From Hoplostethus atlanticus (taxonomy: Eukaryota > Chordata > Actinopteri > Trachichthyiformes > Trachichthyidae), in assembly GCA_034670405.1 (NCBI GenBank), contig JAXDDX010000006.1, positions 8,530,001 through 8,594,000 on the forward strand: a DNA stretch of 64,000 nt, written 5' to 3'. Both the position numbers and the translations under genes were made by a program. The notes below the pieces were generated by a model. The model was not told where the DNA came from. It ran no database searches and saw only the letters and a program-made list of their open reading frames with translations. Positions within the stretch are counted from its first letter, which is position 1, and each line of letters begins with the position of its first letter. Shown in pieces: positions 25,992-35,992 of this stretch.

Positions 25992-28900
25992 CTGGTGACA
26001 TAAAAAAAACAACAACAACCAAAGAATCACATTAAGGATATTTTGACTTCTTTTCAGCATTAGTACACTCTAACTTGAAATGCTCAACATGACACACAAA
26101 CAAACTGATAAAACAACAGAGATGAGCTGCGACGGGCCGGAGCAGATGGACTATTGTGCACGTGAATGTTATTTCTCAAGGGTGAATGTTACGGCGAGCG
26201 GCATCATCACAGCGGTGACGACTGCTGGTTTATTGCTTGTGCTTGCCACTACATAACCTTGATATTAATTTAGCGGTAATAACCGGGCAGGGCATTCATT
26301 ATAATTATGTAATTATGGGGACAACACTGACGGTGATCTCAATAAAGAGCATCCTCAAGAGTGCCATGACCTTTTTTAATAGCGGTTACTAATGGATTTT
26401 CACTGTCTGAGGAATAAAGAGCAGAATAAAACACTAACTCACTCCTTGGTTACCACAAGATTTAGCATAGCAACCGATACTAATTGAAAACAAGCTAAAA
26501 AAAACAGCTAACCACACTTTATGCTTAAGCTTTAACCAATGAGACGGCTTGGCTGAAACTACTCCACCCATTACAGGAGTTCTTTATCGTGCATGTGGGT
26601 GCAGCAAGGACGCAATCGGTGCGTCGTACCCACAATCACATTAAAGAGCGCCCTCTCTCTCTCTCTCTCTCTCTCTCATGCTTCCCATAGATCACAACAC
26701 CTGACACTGGCCAGCTGCTGGTCGAGCTCCTCCATCAGGGCCTCGGTGTCGCGGGGCTCGGCCTGCAGCAGGCTCTGCCTCCTGGCCCGGCTGCCGAGGA
26801 ACAGATGGGGTGCCTGTTCTCTGGGCAAGGGCAGCAGGGACACCATCAGTGGGGAACGCTGAGTCACGATGCTGCTCAGGGCAGGGCGCTTCTGGGACTT
26901 TCTGGGTGAAAGGTCAGATCAGGGTTTCAGGGCCAACACAGTGGAAAAACAGTTGAAATGGATTTGGTACATGGGTGTGTACAGAGTGCACTCAGGTACC
27001 CCAACAGGCAGCAAAAAATGAAGGAATAAACTTTAGTAGTAGTTAGTTGGTTTTCATCTTTCATATCTTTCATTCCATCAATCAAATATTATGATACAGG
27101 CCTATCTGTACAGTATTTATGTCATCATCAACTCACAGACAACAGCTGTGTAAGCATTTTGAAAAGGAGACATTCCTCACATAGTCCATCCGGTCATGCT
27201 TCTGGTGCTCCGGGTGAAAAACACCACGCAGTTTCCTGAACTAATTAGCTAGAAAAGCTGCCATGCCAGCCAAATTGTCAAGATCCAGATGTTCTTCTGG
27301 TGCCGAATCGTACGAAACACCATGATAAGGGGTTTTTCATCACCTTCTATTCAAAGTGTGCGGGACAGCTGGGTGCTGAAGCTAGTCAAAATCATGTAAT
27401 GTACATCCACCCTTAGGGAGGGAGCGAGCTTGAAGCCCGGCTCGTGTTGGTTTGGTCTCAACCTGACAGCGAGAAGGAGCGCTGGGCCTCTTATACAGCT
27501 TATAGACCTGCCAGTCTTCTGTCAGACGCAGCGAAACAACATAAAACAGCCTGTCAGACAGTCACTCCTACCGGACAGAGCTGTGCATCTGCCTCAGTCA
27601 ATCATATTACAGCAGAGAGCTGATGTGGACATCCATCTAACGCAGATGGATTTACTGCCTGAGCTACTACGTTATCTTCTGTATAATATGTCAGCTAGTA
27701 CATCTGTGAGCAGACGGCAGGTTAAACTGGCCGAACAAAGAGCCTGTCCAACATATTCATCAAGGCATCTTTCCCAACAGGGGGGCGGGGTTTGTAACAA
27801 ACAGCCAATCGCATCGCATACTTGGACGGATCCAGAGCAGTGGATTTAAAATTAGATTAAACTATTGATCCCTGTGGGGAAATTAGGTCGTCGCTATAGA
27901 CAACTCAAATATAAAAACAAGCAATAAAAATTGTAGAAAAAAAATTAATAAAAACAATAAAAGCAATAAATTAGACTAAATTGTGGGATTATGTCAACAT
28001 GCTGTCGACTGTAAAGGTGGGAAGTATGGGAAAGAAATGGATGCTATGGAGGCTATCACTGCCCCATCATGAAGGTACTGATTGATACAATATCGTGTCG
28101 TCACGTTGTGGTTGTGAAAAGATTTATTTTCACAAAGTCCACCTCATGTTCCCAAAGTTAGCTGGCTAACCCGCTGCTCCGTCGGACGGGCCCCTGGAGG
28201 ACGGGACAACAAGTAAAGGAAGTTGAAGGAGAGTACAAAGGGCGTTGAAGGGGAAGGGTCTTGGACAACTTAGAAATGTGTTTTGACTCCTTGACACAGA
28301 AACACACATGAGACCCACAAACACACACACCACCTCAACCCAACCCCTGTCCCCGTCACCCCCATGCACCGTTGCTCCTTGGGATCGGCCCGTTGCATCT
28401 TCGCCGAACCGTCTAGGCCACGGGGGGTCTCTCCCGGGTCCCCGTGGGTGTTGAAGATGTCGGAGTGCAGCAGGCGCCCCACCTCCTCCTGGACGTCCCT
28501 CAGGTCCTTCCTGCCAAATGTCACCCAGGCCACGTAGCAGAAGAAGCTGTACAAGCACTGGGAAAGAGAGGAGGAGGAGAGTGAAGAATGGGCACCTGGG
28601 ACACACCGAGCAGCTGAAGTGACCCTGAACGTGGGGCATGAAGGAGCGAGGGAAGAAATGCTACATGTCACGTTATGGGACAAAGGTAAGAGGGAGAGGA
28701 GAAAATGTTACGTGTGATGTTATGGAATAAGGTAAAATATAAAAAAGGATGTGAAGATTGTGAGATTGTGATGCACATCAGGCATCAAGGTAACACAGAT
28801 GCAGTTTGTCTCTTCAGTTTATCTCCTGCCATCATAACATTTCAATTCTTCATCCTTTAATCAACTCATCCACTGAGTCGGACGTCCATTCACCCGTACT

Positions 28901-31900
28901 GTTTCATTCAGCGAACACTCAACATTCCTCTCTCCTGACCAGAGACCCAGGCGACCACTTATTCTTCTGTGTTTTTTTAAAAGGTCACAGCAGCTATTGG
29001 AGCCCAGAAAGGTCCCATACAGAGCTGGCATTAAGCCGCCGCTGTTAGCGTGTTATTCCCCCTGCTTGTCCACCCACCTGGTTAAACACCGGAGAGAGCC
29101 TGTCAAAGCAAAGCACCTGCGTTGAGTCAACATCTCCTACCACTAACAAATTCATTAAGGTCACCAGGCGCAACCGGCGCTCAATGTCATCCTGTTCTGC
29201 TCCGCGCCCAACTGCAGTCACAGATGGCGAGCTGGCCTTTACTCTGGCTTTTTGTGTGCAGACGAGGCGATACACTTGAAAATGTTTCGACATACCGCCC
29301 CGTGCCAAAGTCAGTTAGGAGGCACATTTGGGAAGTTTCTAAAAATGTGGGCAACGATTTACTATCACTGACCAGGTAGTATATTTTTAAGGATGCTCAA
29401 AGTGGGAGCGCTAATCTAGGATCGCCAGTTCTTCTCATTCATTGTGACTTCAGATACAAAACTGATTTTAGGTCAGCACTAGATCGATATGGACCCAGAC
29501 CCTTCACTCGTCACCTGGGTACCAAACTCGTAACATTAGCTAGAAGGCAATTAGTTTGGTGAGTACAACATTGGTAGCAGCGAGCTCTTGTTTGCTCCTA
29601 CCTCGTGTAGCAGCCGCTCTCTGTAGGTTGACGGCGCGGGGCTCCTGGGGGAAAACACAAAAGGGCACATTGTATGACGCAGCCCTACCGCCATTGGCTG
29701 ACCTCTGCTTGTGGATGACATCATCTTTTTTTTAGCGTTGGTTCTGAACTTTTGGATCAGGAAACTTAAAGCGGTTGTGTGCCCGTTTCCATTCGTTCAG
29801 TCAGTAGAAATAGGTTTTTATTAGACCGGGTGAGACTAAACTGAAACAAAATAAGCCTCTTATTTTATGGTCCTCCAATGATTATATTATATTGGGCTAG
29901 CATAACAGGTGTGTGACAGACATATCACTTAATTAAAGGCATATATAAGATTCATAACAAAATATTTAAACCACAACAGAGTCCATGAACTCAATTAACG
30001 TCCTCACAAACACACGTCTTCAACCCGACAACCCTTCGTTAGTCCCATCCTCCTCTTCTACTCTACATACTGTAGGATTTTCACCAGATCCTAGCTCTGA
30101 TTTAAGCTCTCCCAGAACATTTTAGACTACAATTTCCAGGCTTCCTCTGAGCCTCCTGGTATGGCAGATTTGTTGTGTAATTAAAGAAACCTTGCAGGGT
30201 TTGCACCTACTCATAGATCCAAAAAGGCAGTAACCAAGGAGGCGTTATGAGCGGGTTATAACGAGAGATGTCCTTCGCCTTGAATTATTAAATGTATCTC
30301 CATTCAGTGAAAACAAGACATTTTCTTCACCCTCCTTGATGAATCTAAACAGATCACCCAACTTGTGGTGGTGCTGTGCCATCCCCGGGCCCATGACCAG
30401 ACTGAAGTAGCAGACAGCCAGCTTCTTTTGAGCCATCTGGACCTTGGCCGAGGTCTCCGCCATCATCTGGCGCATAGTGATACTCTGTTCGCTGGCAGGC
30501 GTTGGCGTAGGGATGGGGACGGGAGGGAGGATGGAAAAGAGAGACAAACAGAAGTTGGAAGAAAAAAAGAAGAGAGAGAGGAATGAGAAAAGAGGGAGAA
30601 AGATAGGGGAAAAAGAGAGAGGAATAGAAGTGAAAGACATAGGGGGATAATAAGGGGGAGAGAAACAAAAAGAGAATGTGCATTAGTTAGTTGCAGTGTG
30701 ACTGTGATGAAATTCCCTCTGGCCAACATACTTACGCCATGAGGGGCTTAGGTTTATTCTGCAGGGACTTGTGCTCAAAGTAACAGGACAGGTAGAGGAG
30801 GAGGACGGCCAGAAATTCATCCAGCTCTTTCATCCTGGACACAGACAGAGAAGTAGTAGCGCTGTGTAATTCAGCTCTTCTTAGTTTGCAGGCAATGGAA
30901 ATCATGTGTGTGTGTGTGTGTGTATCCCTTACTTCAATACAGCCAAGAAGCAGAATGGAATGGGAAGGGAATAATTATGCTGCAGCAAACTGACGGCCAC
31001 CTCTACAACACACAGAGAGACTTCCTGTGATTGATTGAACTTGAGCACTGGCACTTCACCAACTGACTAGGAGCAAGAAAAGGCATGGCATCCTATGGCT
31101 AAATGCCATTACCCCCTCCCACGGAGCAAAGCAACCATGCATCAACATCTGCTCTTGGCAGCTTGGCAAACCGTGAGAAATGTGTGTGTGTGGATTGCAT
31201 TTTGGGATGAGCGAGGGAGATTGAATCCAGGGAGGCTCTCGTAGAAAACCGCCCTGTCTACATGGTCCATTTAATTGTCCCAAAACCTCAATCTTTGTCT
31301 ATGTGGGTTTCCAGCAATGCCAACTCAAGTGCTCAAGTAGTTTCAAATACAATACAATCCCCCTCCAGGTCCTGACTTCATGTCATTATTACTGGGCCTA
31401 CATATTGACACTTGCGTTTAACATCCTCAACAGTGACGTGGGCCCCCTGCCTCTGCATCACCGAGGATCTGTATGCGTCGAGGTGAGAAGGGCTCAGCGT
31501 CTTCCTGATGCTCTGGCGCCCCCTATCGTTCAATGCAGAGTGCTGGGCCACCCTAAAGGGGCAATGATGGACAAAAAACGAGTTAGCATGAATAGTATTT
31601 CAGGTGAGGAGCCAAATACTGTGTGCATTAACAGTTAATTTAATGTTTTCTGACACTGTAGGCTAGTGGCGATCAATGTTTATGATTATTGTGCACAAAT
31701 AGTGATTTCAAGCTGCCTTTTACCTCTCTGGTCGCTGGTGAAGATCGTTTAAATTGGTTTCCCTTCTTTTCTTCAATAATCCCTCCACCGCCGGGTTGGA
31801 ACTAGAAAGGAGATAGGTCATAATTTTAAAAGACCACAGCAGGCCTGATCTTTCTCAAAACATAAACAATAAATATATTCTCAAATATGACGATGCAGTT

Positions 31901-32349
31901 CTGCAGCAAAGCAGTCCAATGCAATGTTCCCCGTCACTGCTCGAGTTGCCCACTAACGTCCTCACCTGGAAAACTCCAGGCTCTGGGCTTCGTCATTCCA
32001 GACCCAGCGGCCAGCAGGAGGCGAGTTCACCTGCAAGGTATTCTTCATCCTCATCACAGCCAGAAACCGATGATTGACACTCAGACACGCTTTGACCAGC
32101 GGAAACTCTGTATTTTAAATGTGTATGATTAGGCCATTCAAATTTAATTGAAAGTTTAACGGATGTCCCGCGTCACGTTTTATTTTTCGCTCGCTCGCCT
32201 CACTTTCCTGAAAAAAAAATCTAAAAAAACCCCATTGTTAATTAAATTGATATGGCCTTATTGATCTTTCTTCTCGCTCAACTCTTTCAAGACGCGTCTG
32301 TCTCGACTGAAGAACTTACATGCCCCGTCTCCTTGTGCTGCATCGGCAT
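25691..32349 (-). CDS. ppp1r36: protein phosphatase 1 regulatory subunit 36, 10-exon model
   Basis: Ten exons join in phase: 32349-32320, 32030-31966, 31801-31724, 31552-31412, 30834-30736, 30491-30363, 29644-29602, 28557-28370, 26901-26701, 25991-25691. The coding length is 1275 nt, 424 residues, very close to the 422 I recall for mammalian PPP1R36. Family features are the N-terminal RWVWNDEAQSLEF, the hydrophobic EFLAVLLLYLSCYFEHKSL, the helix QMAQKKLAVCYFSLVMGPGM, then CLYSFFCYVAWVTFGRKDL and the C-terminal SIVTQRSPLMVSLLPLPRE. The family binds protein phosphatase 1 and is mostly expressed in testis in mammals. The fish protein ends in an acidic Asp/Glu tail. All splice sites are GT-AG. 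The weakest is the exon 6 donor (GTTGGG), chosen because it is the only nearby one that keeps phase with exon 7. It lies on the same strand as tpmt, which ends 432 bp upstream. Confidence 0.88.
26701..26901 (-). CDS. ppp1r36: ppp1r36 exon 9
   Basis: Acceptor TTTCACCCAG and donor GTGTTG. It contains LSSIVTQRSPLMVSLLPLPR and then PHLFLGSRARRQSLLQ. The TQRSP...SLLP...HLF pattern is typical of the family's C-terminal half. Phase 2 in and out. Confidence 0.87.
27843..27900. repeat. dispersed fish repeat fragment in ppp1r36 intron
   Basis: ATTAGATTAAACTATTGATC followed by CCTGTGGGGAAATTAGGTCGTCG is a recurring fish sequence, here within the intron between exons 8 and 9. Confidence 0.5.
28370..28557 (-). 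CDS. ppp1r36: ppp1r36 exon 8
   Basis: Acceptor CTCTTTCCCAG and donor GTGCAT. It encodes CLYSFFCYVAWVTFGRKDLR and then a segment with GRLLHSDIFNTHGDPGE, the most diagnostic part of the PP1-inhibitor family domain. The exon leaves in phase 2. Confidence 0.9.
29602..29644 (-). CDS. ppp1r36: ppp1r36 exon 7 (43 nt)
   Basis: Acceptor TTTTCCCCCAG and donor GTAGGA. It encodes SPAPSTYRERLLHE, entering in phase 2 and leaving in phase 0 directly before CLYSFF of exon 8. Confidence 0.8.
30363..30491 (-). CDS. ppp1r36: ppp1r36 exon 6 (weak donor)
   Basis: Acceptor CGCCTGCCAG. It encodes EQSITMRQMMAETSAKVQMA and continues KKLAVCYFSLVMGPGMAQHHH. The donor GTTGGG at 30362 is poor, but it is the one nearby that leaves phase 2, as exon 7 needs. 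The better-looking GTGATC and GTGAAG sites downstream leave phase 1 and would create a frameshift. The 3' boundary is therefore the least certain in the gene. Confidence 0.75.
30736..30834 (-). CDS. ppp1r36: ppp1r36 exon 5
   Basis: Acceptor GTGTCCAG and donor GTAAGT. It encodes MKELDEFLAVLLLYLSCYFE and then HKSLQNKPKPLM, a hydrophobic helical segment characteristic of the family. Phase 2 in and out. Confidence 0.88.
31412..31552 (-). CDS. ppp1r36: ppp1r36 exon 4 (no internal start codon context)
   Basis: Acceptor GCCCCTTTAG and donor GTGTCA. The 141 nt encode a segment beginning VAQHSALNDRGRQSIRKTLS and ending QGAHVTVEDVKR. It enters and leaves in phase 2, exactly bridging exons 3 and 5 and bringing the total to the usual family length. 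It is easily overlooked because an in-frame stop follows shortly after the donor. Confidence 0.8.
31724..31801 (-). CDS. ppp1r36: ppp1r36 exon 3
   Basis: Acceptor TTTCTAG and donor GTAAAA. It encodes SNPAVEGLLKKRRETNLNDL followed by HQRPER. Phase 2 at both ends matches its neighbours. Confidence 0.85.
31966..32030 (-). CDS. ppp1r36: ppp1r36 exon 2
   Basis: Acceptor CTTGCAG and donor GTGAGG. The frame encodes VNSPPAGRWVWNDEAQSLEF, the family's N-terminal Trp-rich motif. It enters in phase 0 and leaves in phase 2. Confidence 0.85.
32320..32349 (-). CDS. ppp1r36: ppp1r36 exon 1 (MPMQHKETGH)
   Basis: Ten codons starting at an ATG, ending in phase 0 at donor GTAAGT. A TTGTTTGCAG tract just before the ATG resembles an acceptor, so an additional untranslated exon upstream is possible. 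Confidence 0.7.
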
Positions 32350-32397
32350 TTCTGCAAACAAAACCTGTCCAGAAGTTAGCTCGCTGTTTACTGTCAG

Positions 32398-32417
32398 GTA
32401 TCTAGGCAACAGCCAAT
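32398..32417 (-). promoter_or_regulatory. ppp1r36: X-box-like RFX site and CCAAT box upstream of ppp1r36
   Basis: On the minus strand GTTGCCTAGATAC has a perfect left half (GTTGCC) and a degenerate right half of the RFX X-box. A reverse CCAAT (plus-strand CCAAT at 32413-32417) lies beside it. Both are 50-70 bp upstream of the ppp1r36 ATG. X-boxes drive ciliary and sperm-flagellum genes, which suits a testis-associated phosphatase regulator. Motif-level inference only. Confidence 0.4.
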
Positions 32418-32513
32418 GGAGAGGAAATGCGGAAGTAACGTGCGACCCTCAATGTATTAAGCTCTACTTGTTATGGGGAGACACGAATTAGCCAATCATG
32501 TGCAGGAAAAGGT

Positions 32514-32519
32514 TTTATT
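32514..32519 (-). terminator. tpmt: tpmt polyadenylation signal AATAAA
   Basis: AATAAA on the minus strand about 265 nt downstream of the tpmt stop; a second one lies at 32640-32645. The site at 32,514 is only about 165 bp before the ppp1r36 ATG. Confidence 0.5.
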
Positions 32520-32781
32520 AATTCAGTCATTCAAAAGGTTAAAACAGCAACAACAACAAAAACACATGATCTCTGTGAAGGAAATACAGGAAGTCCTATA
32601 ATACCAGTAAGTTTGCAACACTTTCTCAACTTCTCTCACTTTATTTCCATTCTTGCCCAAAATGCAGAGGAACAGAACAGTCAGTGTGTCCAAATGATGC
32701 ATAGGCATTTAAAAAGTGCCTAGGTCCTATGTCTGCTTGAAAATCTGCTACTGTAAGCTCTCCAAACTCACAACACTGTTT

Positions 32782-32900
32782 TTAACTGCTCTTTGGAGTG
32801 ATGAGGTGTACGTTTTCAGTCAGGGAGTCCAACCCCCAGCCTCTCTGTCTCTCCGTCAGGGCATCCACTGACCCCAGCAGCTCGATATCACAGCTGTTCC
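32782..32900 (-). CDS. tpmt: tpmt last exon with stop
   Basis: Acceptor TTTCCTCCAG. It encodes NSCDIELLGSVDALTERQRG and then WGLDSLTENVHLITPKSS before the stop, matching the C-terminus of the family (VDAFEERHKSWGID in human). Confidence 0.92.
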
Positions 32901-35241
32901 CTGGAGGAAGGAAACGCTCTATTAAAAACCTTAAATTAATCTCAGCCCGACACGCCAGTCTCAGCAAAAAAACAAAATCCACTGACATTTCAATATATTG
33001 GTATCTACTAGCAATTCCCACATCACGATAACTTATTTTCTTTTTGTTTTTGGGCCTTAGTTTTAAGAAATAGTCACAGTACAGTACAGTTCATCAGTAA
33101 CAACACTTACCAAACAGACTATGCACTTGCTCATCAGGCACAAGAAAGGGAGGACCTGAAAGGGAAATACAATCAGCTTTATCACTTATGTTCACACACC
33201 CCCCTCTGCCATTTTGCTTGTCTTTTTCCCTTTTATGTTCCTCCAATTATGTATATACATCGTTTCCTTCACTGAGACAGTAGGAGGAGGAGGCTCTGGT
33301 GGGAGTCAGTCTCATGTGACTCCTTCTGCAGTGGGCTGGTGTTTTCAGTGACGTTACAGGCCTAGCTAGCTACCTTGGTATTGTTCAGGGTTGTAGAGCA
33401 AGGTGTCCAAGAGGTATCTGCAGTCCTTGGCCATCAGGGAAGTGATGAGAGAAGCATACCTGTGGTGTTATGAGAGACATACTGTAGCAGTTAAGACAGC
33501 ACAGAAAAAAATAGATTTTATTTCAAAATGTCAAAAAATAAATTACCTAATGTTCATTGTTAATGACTGCAAAATAAGCAACATTCTCCAAATTGTTGCT
33601 CTTTTGTAGGTCTTAAGATTTAAACAGCATATTGGGTTTTACTTTAAGACAGGCAAGAAATAATTTTGTCAGAGTCGGTTTTTGAAACATACTTTTCTCT
33701 GTCTCTTGGGTTGATGGCCACTAGAGATCCCCTGTCCCAAATTGCCCCAAACTGGCCTTCAATGGTACTGTGAAGTGGGAAAAAAACATTTAAAAAAAAA
33801 AGTTTGCCTTGCACTTGTTCAAAATAATTTAATCTTTCAAGTGATATAAAAAATATGTGCCTGCCTTACCTTGAGAACCGGTGAAGATCACACTGATATA
33901 AGGAGATATTTCTCTCAGAGCTCTGTGGAACAAACAGAAGCAGTGTGGTAGTATGCAACTTTAAAGAAAAACCTTTCACAGTGCAGATGGTGACGATTGT
34001 GTAAAATCCTCAGTACTGCAGAGGGGATACATTCCTATGTTCTTCACTCTGTCAAGTCAACAGGATAACACCAGTGTTTTGACACGTGGGTCCCATATCA
34101 TTCTTGATAGGTCTCAAACACCATGCTATCTCAACACGAGTGTAACCAGGGAGCTAGTTAGCAATCTTTCTTGTTTTCTCCTATTTGAGTGGGCGCTCTT
34201 TGCTGTGATTGTGGGTACAACAGTGGTCCGAGGAAAAGTGGTGGAAAAACGATGGGCCCTTAAACATTTACACTCATGCACAGCACCCCTACCTTGTAGA
34301 GCTTTGCTCCAGGTAGGGCAGGGACCGGCTCCTCGCTGTAGGTCATGTTGCTGTCCTCAAAGAACTGTCTGATGGCCTTTTCAGCAAACTCCACCCCGAC
34401 CACTGAGTGGCCCATGTCTGCTAGCCTGGATTTCACACAGAGAGAAGAAACACAAGATGTAATCTAGTGGCCGTAATGTTAAATCATATATTAAGTGATA
34501 ATAATTCAGAATTGGCTGCTATCCCTGCTAATGCTCCTTATGACCTTATGATTGTGCTTATGGACCCTGAATGTACATTTACATGGTATTAGTGCTAATC
34601 CCTGGGTCTGCAACTGAACTGGCAGAACTCGCCCTTAAAGATAAGCTGTTCATTTTCATACCACTTCATATCTACAGCTTTCCCACAGAGAGGGAAGAAG
34701 AAGCGAACTCCCGTCCGCCCGGCGAGAACTTTGTCAATGTTGTCCTCCAGCATCCTGTTGAAACAAACACCAGTATCACTATTGGTAACAAAGGGCCATC
34801 TCTTTTTAATCAATAGTTTAAAAGACCTCCTCCAGTGACATCATTTCTAAACTCATCTCACATAAAAGGAATGTATGACTATCTCCACCAGTCACAACCC
34901 CAATGAGCCTAAGGGGAGCAGCAAGTGTAAAGAAGGGCGGAGTCTGTTTAAATTGGCAGGAATCAGTTGTTACTCCTCATTTGCCTTGTAAACCAATGAT
35001 TTGCTTGTTTAAACGTTTTTGCGTGAGATCACCGGAGAGGGGGGGCCTTACTCATACAGTCGATACAACCATCTAGTGTGGCTTGTGGACTTTTGCTCAT
35101 TCCACCACTCCACTGATAATGTAAATAGAAGTGAGGTCTTTACTTGTGTACGTGGGGCAGGTGGAAGCCAATTCTGCCCTCCTGCCAGCGTTCCTCCCAT
35201 TCTCCGGGTACCATGACCCGATCTGCCTGCGCTTCCAGCAT
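32782..35241 (-). CDS. tpmt: thiopurine S-methyltransferase, 8 coding exons
   Basis: Exons 35241-35144, 34754-34662, 34425-34293, 33922-33870, 33767-33693, 33459-33374, 33155-33111 and 32900-32782 join in phase into 702 nt, 233 residues (human about 245). TPMT is a cytosolic S-adenosylmethionine-dependent enzyme that methylates thiopurines and other aromatic thiols. Visible family features are PGEWEERWQEGRIGFH, the SAM-binding block [20 protein letters not shown] continuing HSVVGVE, SNMTYSEEP, ISLYQCDLHRF, the catalytic-site block IWDRGSLVAINPRDREKY and the C-terminal VDALTERQRGWGLDSLTENV. All junctions are GT-AG and no residue block is missing. The start given is the ATG in the second exon; an upstream exon at 35993-36051 may extend the protein. 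Confidence 0.93.
33111..33155 (-). CDS. tpmt: tpmt exon (GPPFLVPDEQVHSLF)
   Basis: Acceptor CCTTTCAG and donor GTAAGT, 45 nt. It matches GPPFYVPHAEIERLF of the human enzyme. Phase 1 in and out. Confidence 0.92.
33374..33459 (-). CDS. tpmt: tpmt exon (YASLITSLMAKDCRYLL)
   Basis: Acceptor CACCACAG and donor GTAGCT. It corresponds to the family segment ending in a Tyr-rich strand before the Pro-Pro-Phe loop. It enters in phase 2 and leaves in phase 1. Confidence 0.9.
33693..33767 (-). CDS. tpmt: tpmt exon (active-site WDRGSLVAINP)
   Basis: Acceptor CTTCACAG and donor GTATGT. It encodes TIEGQFGAIWDRGSLVAINP and then RDREK, the highly conserved substrate/cofactor region. Phase 2 in and out. Confidence 0.93.
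33870..33922 (-). CDS. tpmt: tpmt exon (SSERNISLYQCDLHRFS)
   Basis: Acceptor TTCCACAG and donor GTAAGG. It aligns with the NISLYCCSIFDL strand of mammalian TPMT. It enters in phase 0 and leaves in phase 2. Confidence 0.9.
34293..34425 (-). CDS. tpmt: tpmt exon, SAM-binding loop part 2
   Basis: Acceptor GAAATCCAG and donor GTAGGG. It encodes LADMGHSVVGVEFAEKAIRQ and continues FFEDSNMTYSEEPVPALPG to KLYK. It enters in phase 2 and leaves in phase 0. Confidence 0.93.
34662..34754 (-). CDS. tpmt: tpmt exon, SAM-binding loop part 1
   Basis: Acceptor TTTCAACAG and donor GTATGA. It encodes MLEDNIDKVLAGRTGVRFFF and continues [11 protein letters not shown], the first half of the SAM-binding motif. 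Phase 2 in and out. Confidence 0.93.
35144..35241 (-). CDS. tpmt: tpmt first certain coding exon
   Basis: ATG at 35241 in context AACAGCATGC. It encodes MLEAQADRVMVPGEWEERWQ and continues EGRIGFHLPHVHK. The donor GTAAAG leaves phase 2. The exon itself extends upstream to 35,250 (acceptor TTGGTGTCAG) or, with the second AG, to 35,242. Confidence 0.88.
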
Positions 35242-35345
35242 GCTGTTGGCCTGACACCAACTGTAGAGGAGTGACAAGAGATGAACAAAGAGTGGAGGAA
35301 TAGCTGACTCATGGATATGGCTTGGTGGGGACAAAGGTTAGTGTG

Positions 35346-35348
<3 letters not shown>

Positions 35349-35386
<38 letters not shown>
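35349..35386. repeat. (CA)n microsatellite in tpmt intron
   Basis: About 19 AC units between the tpmt upstream exon and the first certain coding exon. Confidence 0.95.
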
Positions 35387-35387
<1 letters not shown>

Positions 35388-35992
35388 ACCATCATCACGT
35401 TCTCACACATATACACACAAAACAGTTGCATACATAGATGCATGCATGTATGGAAAGTATTCTGCAAAACTGCTGCATTTCCTCCCAGAGGCCAACAAAT
35501 TGGTCCTATAACATTTTTACAACTATAACTATAAGAATGTGTAAAGGGTGAATTGCAATACTGCAGCTACAAGAAGCAGGTCATGTCTTTTCAGTGACCC
35601 TCACTCTAGTAAATTATTAAAGAAGCAAGATCTGTGGCCTGGACAGCCGGGACTGGGGTTAAAGGTCATCAAGCCTCATGTAGACACAGTCAGCTATGCC
35701 CCCTGCAGTGTAAACACAGTCCAAGAGCAGAAGGCTAAAGCTTATTGTATTATCCAGTGGACGGCGTGGCATTATCTCTGGAGTAAGAGGGTTCAGCATA
35801 TTAAATAAAAAGCACTGAGATTTACTTCCAGGGGATCCACCCACATCTGACGTCACTTGGCGGGGCTTGACTCAAACTGCTTGTGTGTGTAGGGGTGAGG
35901 AGCAAATCTCTCCTTGCTCCTCTATTGCGATTACTATATAGCGGAAACTCTTGAGCAACATGTGTGTTGATATCACTGAAATCCACGCTTAC

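Noticed and set aside
28166-28639. 157-codon minus-strand frame
   Set aside because: Wrong-phase shadow of ppp1r36 exon 8.
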